NCBI RefSeq assembly: GCF_037325665.1
Contig: NC_090258.1
Span: forward strand, 36,803,529-36,867,528
Length of the DNA: 64,000 nt
Direction of reading: 5' to 3'
From: Littorina saxatilis
Lineage: Eukaryota; Mollusca; Gastropoda; Littorinimorpha; Littorinidae
A program made the translations under genes and the position numbers. Shown piece by piece: positions 36,299 through 48,000 of this stretch. Below the pieces are notes generated by a model. It searched no databases. It saw nothing but the letters and a program-made list of their open reading frames with translations, and had not been told where the DNA came from. Position 1 is the stretch's first letter, and every line of letters begins with the position of its first letter.

Positions 36299-37730
36299 AA
36301 TGTGAAATTGGTTCTGCGTTCTGCGAACAACAAAATGTTTACACATGCATTGTGCACAGAGAACAAAAGTTTACAGATCACCATGCATATATGGCATTAT
36401 GATGGTTAGGCCTGAAGAAATACATTTGCTTTTGTTTAATATCTCTCTTGGGCTGCAAGCCAGCACAACATAATTAAAACATTTCATTTGCCGAATCAGC
36501 GCCACCAAAACTGATAAATAGGACTAAGCATGGAATATTCATTGCAGGGGCTCTTTTTTATTTGTCATGCTGTGTGACACACGCGTTGCAGTTGTCACCA
36601 TGTGTAGAGTTTAAGATGATGTGATTCCTATTCTTATAAAGACAAAGTCGATCTCCGTTACACCCCGCAAAAATGTACATGATTGCCCATATGGTCTTTG
36701 TTGATGTTCTTTGTCTCGTGACTTTATCGATATGTCGCAAAATGATTCCACAAAATTCAAAACAGGGATCAGATTTAACCGCAACTACTGACTCGAGTAA
36801 ATAGTGTGCATAGTACAAATTTTTTTTTTACACATCAGCAAATAGGAATGAAAATGTAACCCAGTGGTAAATATACAGTGGGTTCTGTGAACAATAAGCA
36901 GATTCGAGATCGTCGATAATGATTTTTCATGTTTTTTTTTGGTAATTTATAAATTACAAAGGAATTGATATGCAAGACAGTTTCAAGCGAGCTATTTTTC
37001 GCGGCTGTATTTACTGTGCAAACAACTCTAAATATGACAAAAGTGTCACATGATAATCAACCGTTTGGTTTCGCCGCTCACTGGAGCAGACAATTTTTTC
37101 TGTAACCAGTTGACAGTGATGAAACCATATATTACGGTCTCCTTCCGGCAGCAGTCCCAAAATACAAAACGTCTCTTTCCGTGGCTGTGTCAGTTTCCAA
37201 TGCGACACTGTCATTGGCACTGTCATTCTTGTGACGCTCGTCGCGTTTTCACCTGTTTTTGACCGAAATGTAGCACAGGATGCCGTTGAAAAGCCAAAGG
37301 TCTTCAGCTTTTGTTGATCTTTGGCAGGCCTATTAGTTTTAATTCGGTGGCATAATTCAATGCGCTTCGTCAAAATTTCTTAAACTGACACCAAAAGCAG
37401 ACGCAAGACTTATAGTCAGTTGGAGTTGTCTCCCGTACTCCTAAACTTTAGTGTGCTGCAGACGGTTGTACCCAAACGGCTCATATTGCAAACGGTTTGG
37501 AATTCCCAAAAACGCAAGATCAGCACTACACGACTTCAGTGCACCTGTAGGCGAGAGTGCTCGGTCAATTTTGGACAATGTGTATCTTGAATGGAAAATA
37601 TCGAATATCACGCTGTCCGAAGGAATGGTGTTCTTATCGGAGAATGACAGTGCTCAGTTCAAAATGATAGGACATCAGACCGCCATGCTGCTATGTGAAT
37701 CGGACATTTGAGCCTTTCAATCGGTCTATG
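36299..37730. other. Interior of the 12.85-kb element, uncharacterised
   Basis: Moderate open frames exist (minus 36558-36818 and 37011-37373; plus 37451-37711, ending ENDSAQFKMIGHQTAMLLCE). None has a recognisable domain or supported splice sites. Some may be exons of the element's genes. Confidence 0.3.
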
Positions 37731-37861
37731 CCTGACGCCTAACGACATCCCTGCCTAGGTTAGGAAAGGGGGGAGAAAACTGCTAACGCACTGACCCAGG
37801 GTCGAACTCGCAACCTCTCGCTTCCGAGCGCAAGTGCGTTACCACCCGGCCACCCAGACTG
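37731..37861 (-). mobile_element. tRNA-related SINE head fragment (family V)
   Basis: Minus-strand head GTCTGGGTGGCCGGGTGGTA with box B GAGTTCGACCCTGGG; the same head begins the long SINE at 55516-56100. The rest of the element is missing. Confidence 0.65.
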
Positions 37862-39984
37862 GTTTATGTGATTTTTCTTTGGGGTGATCTAAACCTACGC
37901 TCTAAATTCACCTTTTCAACATGCATGACTTTTGACACAACTCTGTACTTAGCACAGGCGACCAGCATATATAGCCTGTGTACTGGCCAGCTGGATCGGT
38001 ACATTTTTTCCTTATGGCCTACACACATTAACTGTATCTGGCTATTTGGACTCGTTCTCCCAAATAACCATATTTGCACAAAATAAATTGTCTGTAAGCA
38101 GCATAGTGTTGTGTTTTATTGATGTCTCCCTCTTCTGCTTCTTCCAGGACGAGGGCGTCGCTTCTCTGGGCCAAGCATGTGAAAGGAAACTCTCATCCAG
38201 CACCAACCACCAGTGCATCGAAATCCTGGAGTGTAAACAGAAAATCATCTTTCAGTGACAAAACTTGATTCAGATTTAAACATTAAAATTGTTAAAAAAA
38301 ATATGCACCAAATTTAAGAAAATTGGAGAAAATAATGAGAAAGAAGAAATTGTAATTTATGTAATAGAGCATGTCTTGGTGTGTGTGTGTGGGGAGGGGG
38401 TGGATATACACCTGTGACGGTACAGGCTTTCCAGTATGATAGAACAGAGTTGAGGCAGGTATATAAAACAGAAAGCAATTTAATATAGATTATATCGAAC
38501 ACAGAAGAAGAAATGTACATGAGTGATGACACTGGTTAGTAAAACAAGACTGTCCTGGGACATTGTGAATATTTGTGTAGAGGCACCTGTAACATATCTT
38601 TAGCTTCTTGGAATGAATTGCACATGATTGTCTCTTGAGACACATATATACTATATGTCACCCTCTCCTTGAAATAATCTTCTAATACTTGATTATTTAA
38701 ACATGTTGTTTTGCATCATATCCATTTTGTCAGAGGCGAGTTTTGCCTCATTTGTACACATTTCTCCAAGACATTTGAATTCTGGTACACCTTTCCTTTT
38801 CATAGCTCGTGCCCAGTGTACCCATGTACTGTACAGAAACCCTCTTTTTTATGCCCCCTTATTTGTAAGGTTACTTTCTCTGATTTATGTTTATAAACTG
38901 TTATTTTAACCGTATTCTTAGACAGAATTATTTCAGAGTTTTTTTAAAAATATTTTAATAGTGGCAACTGTCTGCTTGCACTTGCAGAGGATTTAGAGCA
39001 AATCTCACACAAGGAATAGGTACTTACTGTCATAAGGCCAGCATTCAGCTTCACCATTTAGAGGCTAGGGCTTGGAGTTTCTCCTGGCCTGGTTCCTGGA
39101 TAAGTTTCTGGAAGTGGAAAGATTGTTATTTCACTTTTAAATCAGTCAATACCCATTTTTACAACTATGCCTGCTTGAACCAGGCATAAACGAGTCATAA
39201 CACACCACTAACCTGAACGATGAGCAAAACTAGCAAAGTATTTCTTATGAACAATGGTGTGTTTTTTAAATTTTAAACTGACTATTTCAAAAGAAAAGAA
39301 AGTACAGTTTTGTAAAGCACATTCATTTTTTTATATTGACGTGTGATTTTTCACACTTGCTTTTGTTTTTTATTGTTTGTAAATTTTACCTCATCTAATG
39401 TTCTCATATTACATCTAACACATTTTCCCTTGAAACCTTAAACAATTCAGAGGAGAGTGTTTAGTTACAACCTGTACTTGTGTATTTCCTCACAGGATAC
39501 ATTCCATGTAAATTATAGGAAAGTATTCTGATGAATGTATAATAACAATGAATGGATCATTTTAATGACAGCAAAATAAACAATGATGTCACAAGGGTGT
39601 TGTCTATTGCATTTCTGTGTGTCTCACTATGTTATCAGGATTTTTTTTTACAAAAGGCATTCTTGGACGTAAAATTATATCACACAACTGTGGTATATTG
39701 CTCTTCAGAGGAAACAAAATGTTGGTGGGCCCTTTTGACAGACAGATGCACAGCACACTTCTATCCTTGCCATAATTATAACTGTGAAATCCCCATTATA
39801 CTCTTCACCCAAGAAAAGAATATCTTCTGTTATTGTCATCAAAGTTCACCCTATTATTTCTTATATAACTATTTGTGCAAGTGCTATTGTCATTCATGAT
39901 TCTGTGTATACATGCGTGTGTGTGTGTGTGTGAACCCGTGCATGGAAAGTACTAGGAAAATGACTAAAACTAATCCTGATTTAC
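37862..39984. other. Interior of the 12.85-kb element
   Basis: Mostly AT-rich. A plus-strand stretch after CTTCTTCCAG at 38150 encodes DEGVASLGQACERKLSS, and a minus-strand exon-like block lies at 39052-39107. Both are weak candidates. Confidence 0.3.
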
Positions 39985-40880
39985 CTTCAAATTGGTTCCT
40001 CAGCAGATCACTTTCTGTCCGCACCTCTTCCTCTCCTGCCACCCTCTAGCACTAGTAAGGACAGCATGTTCTGCTGGAAGCGAAACTTCCATAGCCTAGA
40101 CGGAACGAGAAGAGTTTACAGTTCTCATACTTCATCCTTACTCAATTTACAGTATCTGTATCAAACCTATTATCATCAAGAAAAGCTCACTTGACTTTGA
40201 AGAGCATGATTCATTCTCTATTGACTGCCCATTGAACAAATAAAATTCAGTTCTCATAAGCTTTACTAGTGCGAGTAGAATTTCTGCTTTTAAAATGGGT
40301 GTGATAATTAGTATTTTCTGTTCTACTCACTCTTGCAAGCAAAGCACATTTTTACTTTTAGTTTACTGTTGTGTTTATTCCAGTGGTATGAATTGTAGCT
40401 AAAAAAAAAATGCATCTATATATATATTATCAAAAGAGTAACAGTGCAAATGCAGAGTCTTATAATTATTTCAGAAGGCAAGTCCTTGATTTTCCAATCC
40501 ATGATCTACACACATTCACTGATTGAGCTATCGCCGTATCGGAAAGACGTCAGCCAAAATTAACTTCAGATTGGATGTTTCTCCACGAATTTCAAGCGTT
40601 ACAATGGTCCAAAGTTCGATCAGCAGCACTTTGGAGGGGAGGGGAAAAGTCAGTATTAAGTTTGTGTGGGATAAACCATATGCAAAGCCGGCTGACGTCC
40701 TCGTTCTACTGCCTCTAGTACAATGTAGCTGAAAACAAGTGATCTCATCGGCTACCAGTAAGTTCGTCACACGGTAGATTCGTCACGGGTGACGAAGTTA
40801 CCGGCAGGGTGGGCGGGTGTTTATGCTTAGAGCTTATGCTTTCAGATGTTTGATTTGTGGGAGAGATTCAAGATTCACAT

Positions 40881-40919
<39 letters not shown>

Positions 40920-41383
40920 AAAATGCCATTTTATATTGTGTACTTCACCTGCTCAAAGAAAAAAGAGATACAAAATAAATACGCACATCACATATATATA
41001 TATGCTCTGTGAAAGGAGAGAGAGAGAGGGGGGAGAGAGAGAGAGAAAGGGGGGGGGGGGAGGTGCAAGGTTGTATTACCATTACATAACAGCCGCGCTC
41101 GGACTACTGTGGCGAAGTTACTGTGGCGAAGTTACCGGGGACCGGTGACGAATCTACCGTTTGACGAACTTACTGGTATCCATCTCATCATACCAACCAA
41201 ATGGTTCGAAATGACTCGCCTTACAGATTTCTTTGCAGTCCTGCTGGGATCAACTTTTACACTAATACTGACTGTTGTATTGAAAGCCCTATTTGATTAT
41301 AAACAACATTTCCTGTGGTCTACAAATCCGACACTTACCTGGTCAGTCTCCAATTCGTCAAAACGTTCCCTGATAGTCGCCAT
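39985..41383 (-). CDS. First two exons of the candidate minus-strand gene at the right end of the 12.85-kb element
   Basis: Exon 1 (41383-41339) starts ATGGCGACTATCAGG, coding MATIRERFDELETDQ, with donor GTAAGT directly after. Exon 2 (40045-39985) after acceptor TGCTAG continues in phase with RVAGEEEVRTESDLLRNQFE and donor GTAAAT. The start lies about 210 bases from the right end. The likely next exon closes the frame quickly, so either the gene is short or an exon was missed. Glu-rich, possibly coiled-coil. Function unknown. Confidence 0.42.
40755..41176. mobile_element. TA-flanked MITE with GACGAA repeats
   Basis: Ends CCAGTAAGTTCGTCA and TGACGAACTTACTGG with TA on both sides (40753-40754 and 41177-41178). 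Subterminal GACGAAnnTACC motifs are repeated. Internal GA runs at 40888-40915 and 41018-41045. Confidence 0.75.
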
Positions 41384-42886
41384 GTTGTCTCGAATCAAGG
41401 GACACCACCCACGGAACACATCACAAGAGTGCATTTTCCTTTGATATTACGACAATTGATTCAACTTCCCAAACTCTTAATTTTGCAAAGTTAAGTTAGT
41501 CCTTCTGTGTGGTAACATTATTTGTCACGCAGAATCTTCTGGTAAAGCTTTTAGAGCGATCTGAAGGCCTTTTTCTGGCGGACACCCTATCTTTAACATC
41601 GAGGGGGAATCGAAACGAGGGTATGGTGTATGTGTGTCTGTGCGTGTGTGTGTGTGTGTAGAGCGATTCAGACTAAACTACTGGACCGATCTTTATGAAA
41701 TTTGACATGAGAGTTCCTGGGTATGAAATCCCCGAACGTTTTTTTCATTTTTTTGATAAATGTCTTTGATGACGTCATATCCGGCTTTTCGTAAAAGTTG
41801 AGGCGGCACTGTCACGCCCTCATTTTTCAACCAAATTGGTTCAAATTTTGGTCAAGTAATCTTCGACGAAGCCCGGGGTTCGGTATTGCATTTCAGCGTG
41901 GTGGCTTAAAAATTAATTAATGACTTTGGTCATTAAAAATCGGAAAATTGTAAAAAAAATTAAAAATTTATAAAACGATCCAAATTTACGTTTATCTTAT
42001 TCTCCATCATTTGCTGATTCCAAAAACATATAAATATGTTATATTCGGATTAAAAACAAGCTCTGAAAATTAAATATATAAAAATTATTATCAAAATTAA
42101 ATTGTCCAAATCAATTTAAAAACACTTTCATCTTATTCCTTGTCGGTTCCTGATTCCAAAAACATATAGATATGATATGTTTGGATTAAAAACACGCTCA
42201 GAAAGTTAAAACAAAGAGAGGTACAGAAAAGCGTGCTATCCTTCTTAGCGCAACTACTACCCCGCTCTTCTTGTCAATTTCACTGCCTTTGCCATGAGCG
42301 GTGGCCTGACGATGCTACGAGTAAAATGGCATTGCGTTCAGTTTCATTCTGTGAGTTCGACAGCTACTTGACTAAATATTGTATTTTCGCCTTACGCGAC
42401 TTGTTACATTTAGTCAAGTTTTGACTAAATGTTTTAACGTAGAGGGGGGAATCGAGACGAGGGTCGTGGTGTATGTGCGTGTGTCTGTGTGTGTGTGTGT
42501 GTAGAGCGATTCAGACTAAACTACTGGACCGATCTTTATGAAATTTGACATGAGAGTTCCTGGGTATGAAATCCCCGAACATTTTTTTTTCCATTTTTTT
42601 GATAAATGTCTTTGATGACGTCATATCCGGCTTTTCGTGAAAGTTGAGGCGGCACTGTCACGCCCTCATTTTTCAACCAAATTGGTTGAAATTTTGGTCG
42701 GGTAATGTTCGACGAAGCCCGGACTTCGGTATTGCATTTCAGCGTGGTGGCTTAAAAATTAATTGATGACTTTGGTCATTAAAAATCTGAAAATTGTAAA
42801 AATAATATGTTTTTTATAAAACGATCCAAATTTACGTTTATCTTATTCTCCATCATTTGCTGATTCCAAAAACATATAAATATGTT

Positions 42887-43015
42887 CAGGCATGAAAATT
42901 CTCCGTATTTTCCGTATTTTTGAAAAAAATAAACCGTATTTTTATATTTAGTCAAGTTTTGACTAAATATTTTAACATCGAGGGGGAATCGAAACGAGGG
43001 TCGTGGTGTATGTGC

Positions 43016-43053
<38 letters not shown>

Positions 43054-44065
43054 GTGTGTGTAGAGCGATTCAGACTAAACTACTGGACCGATCTTTATGA
43101 AATTTGACATGAGAGTTCCTGGGTATGAAATCCCCGAACGTTTTTTTCATTTTTTTGATAAATGTCTTTGATGACGTCATATCCGGCTTTTCGTGAAAGT
43201 TGAGGCGGCACTGTCACGCCCTCATTTTTCAACCAAATTGGTTGAAATTTTGGTCAAGTAATCTTCGACGAAGCCCGGACTTCGGTATTGCATTTCAGCT
43301 TGGTGGCTTAAAAATTAATTAATGACTTTGGTCATTAAAAATCTGAAAATTGTAAAAAAAAATAAAAATTTATAAAACGATCCAAATTTACGTTTATCTT
43401 ATTTTCCATCATTTGCTGATTCCAAAAACATATAAATATGTTATATTCGGATTAAAAACAAGCTCTGAAAATTAAATATATAAAAATTATTATCAAAATT
43501 AAATTGTCCAAATCAATTTAAAAACACTTTTATCTTATTCCTTGTCGGTTCCTGATTCCAAAAACATATAGATATGATATGTTTGGATTAAAACACGCTC
43601 AGAAAGTTAAAACAAAGAGAGGTACAGAAACGCGTGCTATCCTTCTTAGCGCAACTGACGATGCTACGAGTATACGGTCTTGCTGAAAAATGGCATTGCG
43701 TTCAGTTTCATTCTGTGAGTTCGACAGCTACTTGACTAAATATTGTATTTTCGCCTTACGCGACTTGTTTTTTATTTTCCGTATTTTTCCTTTTTTTTTT
43801 TAAATTTTTTTTTTTTTTCCTAGTCATAGTTATAGTAAAATAGTTTTGGGGCCATGTTTGAATCCAATTTTAAGGCTCAGATAGCCCCAGATTGCACCAA
43901 ATTGCACCCTTGAAAAACAAAATTCCGGGGGGGGCATGCCCCCGGACCCCCCTGAAAGTCTTGGTGCTTCGCGCCTGCGAAACTTGGCGCTATGCGCCTG
44001 CGAAACTTGGCGCTACGCGCCTTCGAATTTTGTTTTCAGTATTTGTTTTTCAGTTTTCATGCCTG
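42887..44065. mobile_element. DNA transposon with CAGGCATGAAAA ends and 5-base duplication
   Basis: Ends CAGGCATGAAAA and TTTTCATGCCTG; ATGTT at 42882-42886 and 44066-44070. The interior has CCGTATTTT runs and a GC-rich block at about 43925-44030. It carries a family A copy. hAT-like by its CAG ends, though 5 bases is short for hAT. Confidence 0.78.
42944..43769 (+). mobile_element. Helentron-like repeat family A, inside the nested transposon
   Basis: A complete copy with TCTG repeats at 43017-43051 and a deletion near 43660. It lies inside a transposon that is itself inside a family A copy. Confidence 0.85.
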
Positions 44066-44450
44066 ATGTTATATTCGGATTAAAAACAAGCTCTGAAAAT
44101 TAAATATATAAAAATTATTATCAAAATTAAATTTTCCAAATCAATTTAAAAACACTTTCATCTTATTCCTTGTCGGTTCCTGATTCCAAAAACATATAGA
44201 TATGATATGTTTGGATTAAAAACACGCTCAGAAAGTTAAAACAAAGAGAGGTACAGAAAAGCGTGCTATCCTTCTTAGCGCAACTACTACCCCGCTCTTC
44301 TAGTCAATTTCACTGCCTTTGCCATGAGCGGTGGACTGACGATGCTACGAGTATACGGTCTTGCTGAAAAATGGCATTGCGTTCAGTTTCATTCTGTGAG
44401 TTCGACAGCTACTTGACTAAATGTTTTATTTTCGCCTTACGCGACTTGTT

Positions 44451-45083
44451 ATAATTGTGTTTGAAGACATCATATCCGCTAGTAAAAAAGAAAGTTGAGA
44501 CCAACATGTTTTATTCAAATTCATTGATTTTTCTAGTCAAACAGTCTTTGACCTGGTCTGGATTAAGGGATTGCATTTCAGCTTGAAAGCTTAAAAAATC
44601 AGAAACCGAGTCAGAAAGGTGACAGAGGCAGTAAACTGACATCGTTACAGGTGTGGCGGCAATGACAGATGATTTTAACTGCAGGGATTTATGCGGTCTT
44701 TCTTGTTGTTGTTTAGTATTTGTTTGCAATGAACATGTCAATTTGACAATCATTGATGCATGTGTCAGAGCTGCTCATTCTTACTTTCGATTTTACCTCT
44801 CTCGATGGTCGAGCCAGCATCCGGAATGACTAACATCATAGTTTCGACTAAATTGTAGAAAATGAATCTTTTTCTTGTTCTCGACTACTCATTCAAATAC
44901 AGTACAGCTTTCGTTGTTTACAACAAAATAGTACTACGAGAATCGGATTTATTGAACTTGATCAAGCTTATTTGCACTTTACTGTGCGAAACTAAACGTA
45001 TCGGCAAGAGTTATCTGCTCATGTACGAATGTCTACTTCGATCGTTTAGCTGTGCATAATTTTGTGATCTTGAACTGTAAAGC
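44451..45083. promoter_or_regulatory. Presumed tetraspanin 5' region
   Basis: 44460-44620 retains degenerate family A sequence (GACATCATATCCG and TTGCATTTCAGCTTG). The remainder up to the start codon should hold the 5' UTR and promoter; no core element could be assigned. Confidence 0.35.
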
Positions 45084-48000
45084 ATGGCGTTGGGTGGCTT
45101 CAGTTGCTCTAAAAATGCACTTATTGTGCTCAACGTTATATACATCGTGAGTACTGTCTCTGTAATCCTTCTTTCTCGTTTTGTGGGTTATTTCTTTGTT
45201 CACCTAGATTCGTGTTGCTTCGTAAACAGCATGTGTCACTGGTCTCTAAGTCTGAGTATGACACAGCGGCGTGTGTATGTTGGCACAACATGTGTCATGT
45301 CTGTGACGTGGCTGCGTTACACCCTGGGGACAACATGTGTTCTACACTATGATGTCTTACTATATGATGCATTCATGCAGTGCACATATCACAAATTATC
45401 CTAGATTAAATACAGACTACAATTTTGAGTGTCTTAGTGCTTTGCCTGTCCCTTGTGGGTTAAAAGAGGACAAACTGGCATGATCTAGCTCTTCTAACCT
45501 CAGGCTAGGGAAATGAAAATGTGTTTATTTTTTTAGAAAATTCACTTACTTAAGTAATAGTAATAAGATAATGTAATATGTGACAGCATAATTGAAAAGA
45601 AAATATTTACCTGAAAATGGAAGGACCAATTATTTTTGAAACAGACTGTTTAGTGTTTAGACAAAAAAAGGGAAACTGTAAGTTCTGTAAGTATAACGTA
45701 TGAAAGTTTGAAACTTACACAGTGTGTTCTCATTATAAATGTGAAGGCTGTAAAAGAACAAAAGAAATAAGCTTTTGTCTGTTTTTTTACGTCCTTGTTT
45801 GTGTGTGGTTTGGTTTACTAATGCAACATTATTGGCACATCAGATCTGAAAGTGAAACTGACACATTAGAATTCCTTTTAGCAAATAAAAGGGGGCATGG
45901 AGATAAGGTACCACTGTGCCATCCTTGTTTATAAGTATAACATAGCACACACAGACACACACAATTTACAAACAATTTGATAACATGAAACACTGGTAGG
46001 AGGAGTCATAGTCATACACTGTTGCAAATTCTAAGCTCAGATAACACTAGATTGCACCTTTTTACATTTAGTCAAGTTTTGACTAAATGTTTTAACATAG
46101 ACTAGGAATCGAGACTAGGTGCACATGTGTGTGTGTGTATAGATTGATTCCAAGAAAACTACTTGACCGATCTTCATGAAACGAGAGTTCCTGCATGGGT
46201 ATGATATATCCCGAGACAATTTTTACTTTTTTTCAATAAATGTCTGATGACGTCATATCCAACGTTTTGTAAAAGTTGAGGTCACTGTCTTGTCCTCATT
46301 TAGAAAATTGAGGCGGCACTGTCACACCCGGACACACCTAGCGTGGTTGACGCTTCTGATACAAGAGAAAGTGAAATGACAAATGATTGGAATTCGTTCT
46401 GATTCTTTTTCTTCTTCTTCTTCTTCGTCGTTCGCTTTTCTGATTTTTTTTAACTTGAATTGTTTTTAAAGCACCTTTAACAAATTTAGATATTAGATTC
46501 CTTCTATGGGGGAAAATGGTAATTTCTGGAGATATAACTGTCACATCTCCACATATTAGAGGCAATGCTTGCATTGTGTTTCACTGTTTGCCTCAGCTTA
46601 GTTAAGGTTGGGTAACTCTTTCCACTTACCGCAAAACCATGAAAAACTTATTAACCCTTAGGCTGGTTGTCGCGACATATGTCGTGCTACTTTACGTATA
46701 CTGTCACCTGGTTGTCACGACATATGTTGCGCGACTGGCTCAGTCTGTTTGGTAGGTTCCGATTACCTCCCATGGATGCAAAAACCTATGACCGTTTTTC
46801 TTTATTTTTCTCTCTGTTAATAATTCACCAGTGGCTATATAACATGTGTTACGGAATTGCACCAGTGTAAGGGTTAATATTGTCTATTGGTCAAGTGTAT
46901 AACTGAATAAGTGCATTTTTAACACTAACGGGCTGGTGAGAACTGCCACAAAGACGAAGCCTACGACATAACTTCATCTAGCCCTCTCCACAACACTCTT
47001 TCAGCATATGGCCTGTTTACCCTGTATACAGTATGGTCTCTCACTTCGAACTGGTACTAATAATACTAGTACTATAGAACAGTTATTTATTGCTATTACA
47101 GTAGGACTGAAAAGTTAACATTGCAACCAAAACCTGTTACACTACAGTGTTTAGTGAAACTGAAAGAAGTAGTTTTACCTGGTAAAGAAAGGTTGTAATT
47201 GGATGAAGTGAGTGTGGGTAAAATGACATCTCATTTGAGTCATTATTGAATTCAGTTACAGACTTCTTCTTTTTTTCATTTTTTATAAATCACTGAATGA
47301 TTCTATTATTAATGACTAAATTAGTGTGAGAATATCTGTTGAGACTGTACCATCTTGATATTTTCTCTTTTTGATGACACATTTTTTTCTTCAGATGTAA
47401 GTACAAGAACAAAAAATCACTAAGACTTGCAGTTGCAACAATCAGCTTGTTTTCTTTACATATTTGCACCAGGGGCTCACATCCATGAGAGATGGCATAG
47501 GACAAATGTCCTGGACAATGTAAAAGCGATAGGACATTTGTCCCGGAAAAAAATTAATAGGACCTTTTTTGTCTCGCAACAAAACGGACACTAACAGCAT
47601 GGTTTTGTCTGCTTGGAGAGACACATCGTAGCAAATCAAACTACTGTAAATTGGAAAGTAGTGACAGTTTCCAGATCAAATGAAAGCATAATCGGACAAT
47701 AACCCCTTTGTGACAAAAACAAATAGGACATATGTCCTCTTGCATGAAAAATGTATAGGACATTTGGAAAAAATATCCGTGTATGTCCGATGTCCGACGT
47801 GGATGTGAGCCCCTGTTGCACCACCAACCGCCTACCCTCTCCCGTTCTACATTCCTGCTCCTTTTCTATTCAGATATGAACAGTACAGTACAGTACATAA
47901 AAACTATACACAATTTGTTACCTGCAGTACAATGAACGGTGTGCCTTGGGACTAGCCATCAGATGGTCTTTCATGAAAGGTAATTTTTTTAGTCAAAGGG

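Larger units (their letters stand above)
28743..41592. mobile_element. 12.85-kb TTAA-flanked DNA element with 13-base inverted ends
   Basis: Ends AGATAGGGTGTCC at 28743-28755 and the exact complement GGACACCCTATCT at 41580-41592. TTAA is duplicated at 28739-28742 and 41593-41596. The insertion point is inside a family A repeat whose intact sequence is known from other copies in this window. Candidate genes start near both ends and face inward. Later insertions inside include two TTAA MITEs, a nested transposon with its own family A copy, a Helitron end, a tRNA-related SINE and a TA MITE. No transposase catalytic domain, polymerase or structural gene was recognised. The TTAA target suggests a Kolobok- or piggyBac-type enzyme. 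Confidence 0.82.
28711..42405 (+). mobile_element. Helentron-like repeat family A, split by a 12.85-kb element
   Basis: The first 32 bases of family A (28711-28742) and the remainder (41593-42405) fit together when the intervening element and one TTAA are removed. Confidence 0.88.
42406..44450 (+). mobile_element. Helentron-like repeat family A, split by a nested transposon
   Basis: Left part 42406-42886, right part 44066-44450; the join restores the intact sequence with ATGTT once. Confidence 0.87.

Noticed and set aside
36558-37711. Several 80-120 codon open frames as genes
   Set aside because: No domain, splice pattern or second copy supports them; left as uncharacterised interior sequence.
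28743-41592. Polinton/Maverick identity for the 12.85-kb element
   Set aside because: The duplication is TTAA rather than about 6 bases, inverted ends are only 13 bases, and no polymerase, integrase or structural gene was recognised.
45084-45404. 106-codon single-exon gene starting [10 protein letters not shown]
   Set aside because: Only the first 21 codons are real (tetraspanin exon 1); the rest is intron read past the GTGAGT donor.
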